Assembly: GCA_012934845.2 (NCBI GenBank)
Contig: WNNJ02000719.1
Span: 1-64,000, forward strand
DNA: 64,000 nucleotides
From: Pomphorhynchus laevis
Taxonomy: Eukaryota; Acanthocephala; Palaeacanthocephala; Echinorhynchida; Pomphorhynchidae
Reading direction: 5' to 3'
The translations under genes were made by a program, and so were the position numbers. The notes beneath the pieces are model-generated. The model ran no database searches and was not told where the DNA came from. It saw only the letters and a program-made list of their open reading frames with translations. Positions 12,222 to 22,688 of this stretch are shown one piece after another (the first letter of the stretch is position 1; each line of letters opens with the position of its first letter).

Positions 12222-12520
12222 TTTAAACAAAAGAATCTTTTACAACATTTTTACAAAATATTTAACGTTACGTCAGGTTTATTATTCGGCATTTTAATAT
12301 TGGAGTTTTTATGAATGTAATGATCATCAAGAATTTTTCTATTTAAACAATTGGTTTCTTTTGCTAAAACATCAGTATTATTATAGTCAATATTGTGATC
12401 TAAATTTAAACTATGGTCTACAATAGCGCTACTTAGGCCCGTTTTGAGTGTGTATTTGTGTTGTTTTATTTAGTCTCTAAAGTTCGGCCTGTTTGACCCA
12501 CATATATTTTATCGCATACT
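12222..12520 (-). pseudogene. PLE GIY-YIG endonuclease fragment A
   Basis: Read on the minus strand, the segment gives IYVGQTGRTLETK, the conserved second half of a GIY-YIG nuclease core, then a drifted helix region and a NNTDV-LAKE stretch. A stop follows ETK. It is about 90% alike to 13010-13300 on sight, 788 bases away in the same orientation. It is a different PLE family from the one at 44.7 kb, whose core reads QYIGKT. Such nucleases nick the target for retrotransposition. This one is dead. Confidence 0.78.
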
Positions 12521-12689
12521 ATACATGAATTCTTAAGGGTATCTAAAACCATACTTAGCTAAATACGTTATAATGTTAGTAGTTCAAAATTATTCTAAGC
12601 GTTCAATTTTAGTTGTATTATCTGAATAGCAATTGCTTCTTAAATTGTTCGTTTTATTCTCCTATTTCTTTGGGATGCAAATATTTCTA

Positions 12690-12880
12690 CACTGTTGATG
12701 TTTATGTCATGGTTAGTGGAAATGAAATTGTCCGTTAATTACGATTTTATTATGCTTATTAATGCTAGTAGTCACCGTTCTGCCCGTTTCTCCGACGAAT
12801 TTAGCCTAATCCTTAAATTTATCTTGAAAAGGCATTTTGACTTAATAATGCCATTTCCCTATTCCCATGACCTTTAATTT
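12690..12880 (-). pseudogene. Second GIY-YIG endonuclease fragment, distinct family
   Basis: On the minus strand 12790-12820 reads KFVGETGRTVTT, the GIY-YIG core signature with a different sequence from fragments A and B between which it lies. A short helix-like stretch with INKHNK follows. Frames are broken on both sides. It probably comes from another PLE lineage. Confidence 0.55.
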
Positions 12881-13009
12881 TTATCATTCGATGGATACAT
12901 GCAATGTTTTCTTCCAGTTCTCCAGTCTGGGCTTGCGGTCGTTTTGTTTAACATATCACAAACCTTATCAATAGAATTAAATGTAAAGAAAATATAATAT
13001 AAAATATTA

Positions 13010-13345
13010 TTTAAACAAAAGAATCGTTTACAACATCTTTACAAAATATTTAACGTTACGTCAGGTTTATTATTCGGCATTTTAATATTGGAGTTTTTAT
13101 GAATGTAATGACCCTCAAGAATTTTTCTATTTAAACAATTGTTTTTTTGCTAAAACAACAGTATTATTATAGTCAATATTGTGATCTAAATTTAGACTAT
13201 GGTCTACAATAGCGCTACTTAGGCCTTTTTGAGTGTGTATTTGTGTTTTTTTTTATTTAGTCTCTAAAGTTCGGCCTGTTTGACCCACATAAATTTTATC
13301 GAATTCTAAACAAGAAATTTTATAAACAACGTCATCATTATCATG
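13010..13345 (-). pseudogene. PLE GIY-YIG endonuclease fragment B
   Basis: Minus-strand reading: DDVVYKISC then DKIYVGQTGRTLETK, which contains both halves of the GIY-YIG core (VYKI and YVG) and the conserved Arg. A stop follows ETK, and the remainder (SAIVDH, HNIDYNNT, LAKK) is recognisable as the downstream helices. Upstream, 13341-13559 is an open minus frame of 72 codons of no known family that could be the region before the nuclease. Together with fragment A it makes a pair of direct repeats, a layout common for PLE terminal repeats. Confidence 0.8.
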
Positions 13346-13561
13346 TTGGTTTTTTAAATGTTGTGTAACTTCGGTATTTTACTATTGTACAAATTGAGTC
13401 ATCTTCATAAGAATAGATTCTAACACTTTGAATGTCCACGTATTGATTTTTAAGATCGTACAAAAACAAAATTTTTTGTTTAAAAAAAATTTTTTGTTTA
13501 TAAAACAATCGGCAACTCAAATTCACAAAAAGATGTAAGTACTCATACTTTTTTAACAATA

Positions 13562-15280
13562 GCCCAGTTAGAACAACTGGCTATTGACAGGCCTACGTCA
13601 TGCCATCTTAACCAGATGCATGAACCGGAATTATGTGTAGGGTCGTCAAACCCCCTCACATATACGGTGCAGGAGTTCCAAACAGCAATTGATACATTGC
13701 TTGGGACGGGTTCAGAGCTAGATGATCATCTAACTGAATCGGCGCTCACTTTGCCGGACGCCAATGATGAGCCCTATGCCTATGTCCTAGTAATGGACAC
13801 CCAAGAAAGGATCCAATTGGATTATGAGTACTGGGAAGAAGAGGCATTATATAGGGCTTATCAGCCTCGGATACATAACATGTATCCGACGCAATCTCGA
13901 AGGACAGCTCAAGATTTACTTCTTGACTGGGCATTTGAAACTTTCGAGCGGCAGAGCGGTAGGGGTATTGAGCAAAATAGATGTCAACTCCCTATAGCTC
14001 ATTTCCCTGCCGAAACTGTCAGGAATCTGATCCATCACTCCACAGGTAAAGACCCTGGGATGATGCATGCAATTTTCTCGGTGATACCTGATTTATTCAG
14101 GCCACCAATAAGAGAAATTGTAGATCAGTTATCAGGAGAGGACACGTATGCAGTTCTACAACAGAATCTCATACAATTGATGCAAGGTAATCTGACGGTA
14201 AACGAGTATTTAGACATACTCAGTCAGCAAGAACCTACTTCAATAGTCCTTGCGCACCAAGACATGTTCATCGAGCGTGAATTGGAAGACATCGATCTTG
14301 GATCTTTGTTAGGAGAGATTGTTCGGATACGATCGGCATCGTACCAACGACATCCTGAGGTTTCTGATGTGGCTGACATTCCTCGACTTTTAGAACAAAG
14401 TCAGGCGCCAGGTCATGTTCGGTCAATATTCCGTAATGGAGTACGAATCGAAACTATGCCGGCGAGTTGGCATCGATGGCGCTCAAACGTAAGTCCAGCA
14501 CTTACAAAGGCCATACGATATCACATCAAGAAGGGTATAATCGCTCCTTTATCAAAAAGGACGAAACCACAATACTGCTCTAGGGTCTTCTTGATTACCA
14601 AGAAAGATTCCTACAGACTGATATACGATGGAAGGATATGGGATGGGTGTAAGACCCCAGATTTCTATCTACCATCTATATATCAAGTTCTGGATAGAGA
14701 GCATATTGTGTGTAAGGACTGGTATATCAAACTGGATTTTAAATCAATGTTTTACCAGATACCTTTATGCCCATCCGATTGGATAAAAACGGCTTTTGAA
14801 TACAATGGTAAATACTACCATTACAAAGTCGTTCCTTTCGGAATACCTTGGGGCCCCTTTTGGGCGCAAATGATAGGCAATGCCATAACACATTTCGCTC
14901 GAAAACAAGGGGTTGAAGCATGGACTCATATTGACGATATGATCCTATCGCACAATTCTAAGACAGTTCTCATGTCAGCTGTGCGGAAGCTTCTTTCTCT
15001 CTGCAGATGTGGAAATCTTTCTCTAAATCATGAGAAGAGCATCCTTAGACCTTGTAAGAAAATTACTTTCTTAGGGGGAACTTGGTCGACAGATGGTGTC
15101 GAGATCACCTCAGATGCATTATCACGCTTTCGAGCGGCGGTAGCGTATTTGAGAATCTTGAAATCACCAATCGGTAGTCGCCAAGGGATGCGTTTGAGAG
15201 GACTGATAAACACCAAAATTCCTTTTTGGTGTTTAAAACCAAAAAGGAATTCAATAAAATTACATTTATTATTAAAATAG
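13562..15280 (+). CDS. DIRS-like reverse transcriptase, both ends truncated
   Basis: From the ATG at 13616 the open frame gives 554 residues; the same frame is open further upstream and reads plausibly from about 13562 (AQLEQLAIDRPTSCH), so the true start is missing. Residues 1-280 match no domain I know. The RT covers about 281-510: KKDSYRLIYD (329), motif A with LDF (Asp 374), motif B PFGIPWGP (407), catalytic IDD (Asp 440-441), LNHEKSIL and then FLGGTW. The motif B and FLGG region resemble DIRS/Ngaro RTs, though Ty3-like affinity cannot be excluded. RNase H and recombinase are absent; coding breaks at a palindrome at 15217. Base composition is much less AT-rich than the flanks, suggesting recent arrival. 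The frame is undamaged apart from the ends. Confidence 0.78.
   Translation, partial: AQLEQLAIDRPTSCHLNQMHEPELCVGSSNPLTYTVQEFQTAIDTLLGTGSELDDHLTESALTLPDANDEPYAYVLVMDTQERIQLDYEYWEEEALYRAYQPRIHNMYPTQSRRTAQDLLLDWAFETFERQSGRGIEQNRCQLPIAHFPAETVRNLIHHSTGKDPGMMHAIFSVIPDLFRPPIREIVDQLSGEDTYAVLQQNLIQLMQGNLTVNEYLDILSQQEPTSIVLAHQDMFIERELEDIDLGSLLGEIVRIRSASYQRHPEVSDVADIPRLLEQSQAPGHVRSIFRNGVRIETMPASWHRWRSNVSPALTKAIRYHIKKGIIAPLSKRTKPQYCSRVFLITKKDSYRLIYDGRIWDGCKTPDFYLPSIYQVLDREHIVCKDWYIKLDFKSMFYQIPLCPSDWIKTAFEYNGKYYHYKVVPFGIPWGPFWAQMIGNAITHFARKQGVEAWTHIDDMILSHNSKTVLMSAVRKLLSLCRCGNLSLNHEKSILRPCKKITFLGGTWSTDGVEITSDALSRFRAAVAYLRILKSPIGSRQGMRLRGLINTKIPFWCLKPKRNSIKLHLLLK
15217..15251. repeat. 14-bp palindrome at the 3' break of the DIRS-like gene
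   Basis: AATTCCTTTTTGGT (15217-15230), 7-base loop, exact complement 15238-15251. It sits where GC-richer coding sequence gives way to AT-rich DNA. Confidence 0.85.
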
Positions 15281-15600
15281 TTATTTAACATTTCTAAATG
15301 ATTAAAAAAATTTGTTACAATAAAATTTGTAACAAATTTACAATAAATTTGAGTTTTTAAATTATTAATCCTAAGAATATTAAACAAATTTTGAAACAAA
15401 TAAAGTGATTGATGTTGTAAACGATTAGAAACGATTTGTAACAAAATTTGTTTAATATTCCAAGTATTAATCATTTAGAAAATGATTAATTGTGATTTTT
15501 TTGTAATTATATTGTATTTATTATTGGTTTTAAACACCTTAAAAATTTTTGTTTTTGTACGATCTTCAAAAACAATACGTGGACATATATAAAATGTTCG
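15281..15600. other. AT-rich spacer, no assigned gene
   Basis: A minus-strand frame is open from about 15474 into the DIRS-like gene, but its sequence is low in complexity and matches nothing I know. A word of about 10 bases (ACAAATTT) recurs with inversions at 15310-15345. Confidence 0.4.
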
Positions 15601-15604
15601 AAAC

Positions 15605-15710
15605 GATCACTGTCATTTGCTTTGGGCAGGTTGTTCGCGATAACCAGAAGCTTTCACTGTTGTTTGACTTTTTACACGACTTCGGCAACTTTTGAAGGTA
15701 TAAACTTTTG
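15605..15710. repeat. Dispersed repeat, copy 2 (partner 11945-12060)
   Basis: See the partner entry for the shared words. Direct orientation. A 103-codon minus frame covers 15566-15877 but shows no recognisable domain. Confidence 0.75.
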
Positions 15711-16186
15711 ACAACATCTGAAGTATACCGATAGCAGACTAACTTAGCGATTAATTGTAAAAATTCATTATCGATGGTAATGATTACTCCAAAATGATTA
15801 CTCGAATATAGACTAGGACCCTGGCAGACAGGACCAGTGAAGTAAACCGAGTCCATTCCAAAATCAAGGTACTCCATGTGACGGCGCCACTTTAGATAAT
15901 ATTTTATTAAAATAAAAATAATTAAAAAAAAATAATTTTAATATAAATATATCATTTGAAATATTATATTTATAATATTCCAATCATTTCCGCATAACAA
16001 ATCATTTACAGTCAAGTTTTAATATTGTAAAGAAGGCGCCTTTTTAATAATTTCTTTATCAGAAATTATTAAATATGCACTAGTGCAGAGTAGCTTCAAT
16101 GGATCTGAGGGTAGTAGGTTGATTCGATAGTAGGTAGTAAGTAGTTTCGATATATTTGAAAGATACCTCCCTACTATGCATTTATA

Positions 16187-16226
16187 CATCCCTACTCTGC
16201 ACTTTGATAAGTGCAGAGTAGGGATG
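16187..16226. repeat. Perfect 18-bp hairpin with 4-base loop
   Basis: CATCCCTACTCTGCACTT (16187-16204), TGAT, then the exact complement (16209-16226). A related GTGCAGAGTAG also occurs at 16083, so the arm sequence is repeated locally. Confidence 0.92.
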
Positions 16227-16229
16227 TTG

Positions 16230-17440
16230 GTTGCTTGACTTCTAACTTGGGCAGCTTGTAATGTTCCAAACTAATCTTGTAATTAGTTTACTATAATCAG
16301 AACTTTTAATATTCATCAACTTTAAAAGTTTTTTTCAAAATCTTCGTTTCTTATCGATAAACTATTGTTGGGAAGATTACTGTACAATTATGTCGTAGAG
16401 TTCATAATTTTCGTTTTATCGACAGCCATGGTTTTATATCCAAATGAAAGAAAATGCTAAAAGATTTAGCTAAATGCGTAAAACTCGATATAAAATATTT
16501 CTATTAACTATCAATTCCCCATTTAATAGTTGACAAATGCGTTTATCAATTCACCTGATTTTACAATGAACAAACGTATACTAACCAAAATGTTCAAAAA
16601 AGATAGACACACAATTGACTATAAAAAAATTTAGCTAACCAACAGAGATTATCAGTATACGAAATTATCACAATTTAAAATGCACAATTTATGCTGAATC
16701 GAAAAGTTCAGCATAACTAAAAAAGTAATCATCATTTGAAATAAAACAATAGTATAACCTGTTTAGAAAAGATAAAACTTACAATTTAACAGAAGTGATG
16801 TTTTCAATTAATAGATGGCTCCTGTTGAAGTTATTAAATGTCAATTCTCTAAAACAATAGAACAATTACATTAACGGAAAATGTAATAACGTGATCAAAT
16901 TCAGAGGTCATACTGGGTTATAAGATTATTGATATATGATATAAAATTGACCTAATTCTGAAAGTAGAGCTTTATCGATGGATTCTTTTTGTATTTAATA
17001 TTCACATTCTTTTGTGATTTAAAAAGTTTTGTGAAATGATTTAGAATGTGAAATGTTTTGATAATAAAAACGTTTTGTGATTTAACAAAACATTTATTTT
17101 TTAAGATTTATTTTTTACGAATTTAAAGTTTATTTAAAAAATCAAGTTTATTTAAAATTTTCCGATTTTCAATTAATTTGATAGATATAGTTGGGCTTCA
17201 TAAAAATTTTTGAGTAAAAATTTTATATGATATAAAATTGTTATAATGCAGAATAAATTTATTTTTCGAAAATAATAAGATTGTTCATTGTTTAAATTTT
17301 TAAGATGTTATTTTAATGAAATTATGATCGATTCTAGATATTATATTATCATGTTTCAAACACTATTCCTCGATTGTCATTTAAAATCTGTTTTTGGAAT
17401 GTAAGTATTACTTTAACTTTTATAATGTGTCATAAAATAA
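16230..17440. other. No gene seen
   Basis: AT-rich sequence without recognisable coding or RNA gene. Confidence 0.55.
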
Positions 17441-17765
17441 ATTTAAAGATAAATGAATTAGATAACTGAGTATAAGTATTTATACTAAATATAAATTAAA
17501 AATAAATAATTATAGACAATAAGTAATAAATAATTATATAAGATTTTCTACAATTTATATTTAATAAAGTTAAAAAATCAATTTTATGAATTGCTAATAA
17601 ATAGCAGATCATGTAATAAAAATGAGAGGTCATTAGTAGGAATTGCTGGGCTATCAGGTTTCCGCCAATATTTCTAGAACAAACAAATCAGCGCGGTCAA
17701 ATTCATGTTGATGAAGTATTTCATCTGATAAAATTTGATTATACAGTATCTTATTTTGATACAAA
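17440..17765 (-). mobile_element. PLE 3'UTR fragment with degenerate structured block
   Basis: AGATAACTGAGTATA and the AT-rich terminal words run from 17460; the block with GAGGTCAT, GGGCTATCAGGTTTCCG and GCGGTCAAATTCATG lies at 17630-17710. The hairpin is kept with one mismatch, the other arms are lost. Confidence 0.75.
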
Positions 17766-17787
17766 GTATATAATTTAAAATCAATGC

Positions 17788-17813
17788 TATATAGTATGAA
17801 TCTATACTATATA
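17788..17813. repeat. 10-bp palindrome between PLE and RT relics
   Basis: TATATAGTAT, 6-base loop, ATACTATATA. A second hairpin, AAACTACC/GGTAGTTT with loop GTTA, is at 17823-17842 inside the RT relic. Confidence 0.7.
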
Positions 17814-17822
17814 CTATATAGT

Positions 17823-18295
17823 AAACTACCGTTAGGTAGTTTGCTATCTCCACTGTTGTTCGCAATTTTTGTCGATGAATGTATGACCCAGTTCCTTCTG
17901 TTGTAAATACGAGAATGATTTTACAGATATTAATGTGGCTTATACAGAGTCAAAATCCAATAAGCCAATCCAGAATGAAATAAATAACGTACAAAACTTG
18001 ATTATTAAAAATTGTTTGTCTTTGAATTGACTAAATCCAACATAATTCGCTTTGCATTGAAATCATATCCGGAAAGAGTTGGCCGTTAAAAACTTTGGAC
18101 TTACCAGGTTAGTTCTACTAACATCTTAGTGGTACGTTTTCCCAAATATTAATCTTGTAAAGGTCATGTTGATAAAGTTGTAAAAAACAATTTTTGGCTA
18201 TTATTTGCAATTTAAGAAAGCTGGGTTTAACACCAAATCAGTTACGATTATTTACAACGGATCTATTCGTTCTATGCCGACATATAGTTATTCAG
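17823..18295 (+). pseudogene. Non-LTR reverse transcriptase fragment
   Basis: The plus strand reads KLPLGSLLSPLLFAIFVDE, which fits motif B of non-LTR RTs (the usual GSxLSPLLF pattern). Later LSLNLTKSNIIRF fits motif D, and LRKLGLTPNQLRLF followed by IRSMPTYSYS fits the conserved region after the palm. The aspartates of motif C are missing and several frameshifts and stops intervene. It is too short to place in a clade. It abuts a PLE fragment at a palindromic junction. Confidence 0.7.
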
Positions 18296-18299
18296 TATT

Positions 18300-20200
18300 T
18301 ATTAGTATATTATTTACTGATTTAAATTGATTAATGAAAATTAATTTTGAAAGAGAAGAATTTTTGGACTCAGGCTCAGATTGAAAGGCGATGTGTTATT
18401 GTCTATTTTTTATGAAAATCTAAGGATTAAGGTTTTATAACAAACAGCTGATTTATGTCGAATCCCTTTTACAATCGTTGATCATGAAAATGTCGTAGTA
18501 AAAGAAATTTTAAAAATCTACATGTTCGATAAAATAAATCAATTTCTAGTTTTCTTCTGATAGCAATGTGATGTATTATTGTATATTTTTTTATGAAAAG
18601 CTATAGATTATATAGTTTTCTTCCAAAAGCTGTCTTTGTAAACAAATAAGCTGTCTTTATTTATGTCTTTTAGTTTTGAAATACTGAATGTATTTTGAAA
18701 TACTACCAGAGAAAGATGATGTTGTTGTCAAAACTATTTAAAAGAAATATGCATTCGAATATGTATGCAAATAAAGACTTATTAATTGATTGATTAAATG
18801 GTCTGAATATATTAATATATAAATATATTTTCATATATATAAGAAGAATACATGGGCAAAGGTTCAAATGGCTGTATGATGTATTATTGACTATTTTTCT
18901 TGATTATTTCTTTGAGTAAATGCTACATTTTTGTTAAAATGCTGCTAAATTATATATTATTTATACAATTATATATTAATTATACAATTAAAAACAACGA
19001 TATAACGATTTAAATTAATTTAATTCATAATCAATAGTTTATTTGCAAAGGAATTAAAAGCAGAAGTAAAAATAGAAAATGCAATTCATATAACGACAGA
19101 TTTGTAAGATATAGCTTTTGCATGCTTATGAAATTGTTACAAATAGAAAAATATTTTTTTAAAGGATTGAAATTTGCGATAACAAACAATTAAGTATTTC
19201 TGCTTTAAATACTTATATTGTTTTTTTTGGTAATTAAAAGCAGAAGTAAAATAAAAAATGAATTTGTATCGATTAATAAAAGTGTTTGCAATCTAAATTC
19301 ACTTACATATTACTCCTTTGTATGTTTTTAAATTCAAGCTTGCTATTTACAACGTTTTGAATTTTCATAGCACTAAATGCAAATAGATTTCGATATTAAG
19401 GCATCAAATATACATATTAATATAACATTTAATCTTTAACAAATTATTTTTATCGTGAGAATTATGAGAATTATATTTGTCATTCTTTTAAAATTGCGTT
19501 AGGAGAGATTGTTACCATTAGTTGGCTCTTTCAACGAGAAAAATAAGAAAAATACTATTATTTTTGAATTTTCACACACGCGATTGACCTATTCAGAAAA
19601 CACTGATTTCTGAAGATACCAATCCCATTGGCGAAAATATCAGAGAAAACATCGGAGAAAGAGCTATTTGATATTTGTAAGTATATAAATTCTTTAACTA
19701 TTTTTCACTGTAGATGAGAATTTTTGATTCTGTTTTAGTTACCACAATTAGAATACAAAACAAACAAGTGGAGTAATTTGGCAATCTTTAAATTACATGG
19801 CGAATGTCTAGTAGAAAAATTTAATATCAAGCAAACACAAGAGTTAATGTCAGCTTAGCAATTGTGATTAAATCGTTTCGTTTTGTTTTAAACTTCAAGC
19901 TTTTGTGTCTATCGAAATAGTTACAGCAAACAGTAAGAAGATTATAAAATGCTCAAACAGACATTGCATAGAATGCCTGTTTGAATTCGTTAAACTTGAG
20001 TTTAACGAATTCAAATTAAATTAATTTAAATTACTTATTAATTAAATTAAATTACTTATTAATAAAAAAGCTAATTTAAAAGCTAATAAAAAAGCTATTT
20101 AAATTTAATTTAAATTACTTATTAATTAAATAAAATTACTTATTAATAAAAAAGCTAATTTAAAAGCTAATAAAAAAGTTAATTTATTTAAAAATATAAA
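18300..20200. other. No gene seen; weak internal repeats
   Basis: AT-rich. A word near GATGTATTATTGTATATTTTT recurs around 18389, 18566 and 18872. A GTAAGT to CACTGTAG pair at 19678-19714 has the look of a very short intron, but flanking frames are not convincing. Confidence 0.45.
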
Positions 20201-20203
20201 AAA

Positions 20204-20221
20204 GGAAAACTAAAGTTTTCC
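20204..20221. repeat. 8-bp hairpin with 2-base loop
   Basis: GGAAAACT-AA-AGTTTTCC. A second one, CTGATCTT/AAGATCAG with loop CAAAT, lies near 20296-20316. Confidence 0.6.
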
Positions 20222-20443
20222 ATTTTGCAATAAAGTTTATCCTCTACTTAGCTGACAACCAAGAAAATGCCAATCAGAAACAGTACGCTGGTGCTGATCT
20301 TCAAATAAGATCAGAAACAGTGTACGGAGTAAGCAGATAATAAGGGTCGAAACGTGAAATGTAGGTCTGGGTCAGCAGCTAATGAGACCAATTCATACTG
20401 ATTAGAAGGGTTTTGCTGTATCAAGAATAGAAGCAATACCTGT

Positions 20444-20515
20444 GAGGATAATATTGTTCCACAGCCACAAGATTTTCAGCTCACAGATGCAGTCCAGTTA
20501 AATTATCAGTTAATA
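20444..20515. repeat. Short dispersed repeat (partner 20751-20800)
   Basis: ATTGTTCCACAGCCACAAGATTTTCAGCTCACAGATGCAGT is matched with substitutions by the right arm and downstream of the hairpin at 20754. Role unknown. Confidence 0.6.
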
Positions 20516-20727
20516 TAATTAAAATAATTTAATAATTTAATTAAAAAATGAAAAACTTAATTAAAATATCACATACGTAATTAAAAATTAATTTAATTAC
20601 GTAAAGTAATTGCTGATTTACGTAATTACTAAGTGAATTACTCAATAATTAAATTACTTATTAATTAAATTAATAATTTATTAATAAAAAAGCTCGTTAA
20701 TTTATTTAAAAATATTTAAAAGGAAAT

Positions 20728-20771
20728 ATTCTTCTGGTTGTGGCATAACATTGTGCCACAACCAGAAGAAT
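20728..20771. repeat. Perfect 18-bp hairpin with 8-base loop
   Basis: ATTCTTCTGGTTGTGGCA (20728-20745) and its exact complement (20754-20771). The right arm continues into sequence homologous to 20444-20515; the left arm does not, so the left arm looks like an added inverted copy. Confidence 0.92.
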
Positions 20772-20799
20772 TTAGACTCACAGTTGCAATCAAGTTAAA

Positions 20800-21600
20800 T
20801 TAATAACATTTAATCTTTAACAAATTATTTTTATCGTTCAATTACTGATTAATTATTAGTTTATTAAACAAAATAGTTAATTTTTTAAAAACAAAATAGT
20901 AAAGTTGATCATAAATAACCAGAGAAAAACTCGTAATTCTATTATCGAGATCCTAATTTATTGGTAAATTTTATGTGCAAATTAATTAACATGAAAAGCA
21001 TTATATGAAAAGCATTAACTTACAAAATAGTGTACGAACAATTTGATGCACTTATCGTTCGATTGATTAAGTTGGTAAATTGGAAATATCTAAACAATCG
21101 AACAATTATCAAATTTAAAATTTAATCGTTAAACTTTGTTAGAAATCTTTATTTAAAAATAGGGTTTACAATAAAAAAAGTTTAGAAAGTTTTGTAGCAA
21201 AATTAATTCAGGCGATGGAAAACTGTTTCAACATCAAATTCCTTTCAAATAAAAAGCCGAATAAGTGATTAAATCACTTATGAAATAAAAAAAGATAAAC
21301 ATTTAGTCAAAAAGTTATGCATTGGATTGGTCATCGTATTTGTATCAACAAAAACTGTAAATAAATTATGTATACAATAATATAATATTATTGTTTATAC
21401 GATATAATAAAATATATTAAATGCCGTTATAATTTACATCTGCATTTAAAACATGTAGCGAATTTACATCGAGATTAGTACTGCCGTAAAACCTTATTTT
21501 AGTATTAAAACACTATTTCAGTAATAATTCTACTAACTAAATTCAAACATAAAAAATATAAATAAATAATAATTATAAAGAAATATATATTGAATCTTTT
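20800..21600. other. No gene seen
   Basis: AT-rich; no coding sequence recognised. GTGCAGAAAT/ATTTCTGCAC forms a 10-bp hairpin just after this stretch at 21622-21648. Confidence 0.5.
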
Positions 21601-21713
21601 CAGCATCAATCAATTGGATTGGTGCAGAAATCCGATTGATTTCTGCACTAATAATTACAAATCAATTGGAATATTAACATTTATTTTGCTCTGCTTGCGT
21701 AAAGTAAACGGTA

Positions 21714-21911
21714 ATGACAGAAACAAAATCAGATCGGCTTTTGGCTATCACTGAGTATACTTCAATGCTCATTGAAGTATCAATGAGCATTTTCTACTGC
21801 ATAAGATACATTGACCCGAGCGTGAATGAAACGGAATACCACTTGCACAATATCTTACATGATCTCAATGAAGTCATGCCCGAACTATCAATAAACTATT
21901 GGATAAAATGA
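21714..21911 (+). other. Small open frame of unknown origin
   Basis: Sixty-five codons from ATG to TGA, peptide beginning MTETKSDRLLAITEYTSM, less AT-rich than its surroundings. No family recognised. Residues 17-26 overlap a 12-bp palindrome (AATGCTCATTGA, loop AGTA, 21764-21791), so part of the frame is an inverted repeat rather than evolved protein. Could be a coding relic or an exon piece; evidence is weak. Confidence 0.2.
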
Positions 21912-21919
21912 TTTCTGCG

Positions 21920-22680
21920 AATAAGTGATGGGTGAGGCAGTATCAAATAAAACTCTCCAACTATTTAAGACATTTTGTCATTTATGATTTCGATATTTTT
22001 AGAGATTTATGAAGTGTGTAGAAGACGCAATTTTTGGCTAAAAAAGTGAAACTAAGAGGCAAACATACAAGAGTAATCCCAACGCTTGATGAATAAGTAG
22101 ACAATACTGTAACGACTCGTTATATGATCCTAATTGTTATTTGTCTATATGAGTAAAATTGTGAACTGAAATTTATGTTCTGAACACTGTGAGCCAGTCT
22201 TTTATCAATGGCAAAAGCATTATGCGAAAGTAGAAGACCGGGCCATCAAATAATATAGAACCTAGGACACAGGCACAAACAGTTGCGATAGCTACGTTCT
22301 GAATTTGTTGTAAACGATCATCTGGAAATAATTAATTTGCCTAAAGTACTTATATGATGCAATAAATTCAATTAAATTGTTACCAAAAGTAATTAATTAA
22401 TAATTAATAATTATTAATTATATTAATAATTAATAATTATTAATATAATTATTAATTTTTATTATTAATTATTTATTTTGGTACAAATTTTATATAAATT
22501 GTAGGTAAAAACATTCATTGTATCAAAAGAGTCTAGAACAAATTGAAATTTAGGATAAAGAAGTGATTCCTTATTAGGAAAGATATTTCTTATGTGATGC
22601 CTGATGAAAAATAATTAAGGTCAATGTAACACCCGAATATTAAAATAGTAGATGTTTCGTCAATTTTTAACTCTCTTTTT
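21920..22680. other. No gene seen
   Basis: AT-rich. A run of TTAATAATTAATAATTATTAA type simple sequence lies at 22390-22470. Confidence 0.5.
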
Positions 22681-22688
22681 AAATAACA

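Noticed and set aside
19678-19714. A 37-base intron with GTAAGT and TGTAG ends
   Set aside because: Neither flank reads as protein over any useful distance, and the signal is easily met by chance in AT-rich DNA.
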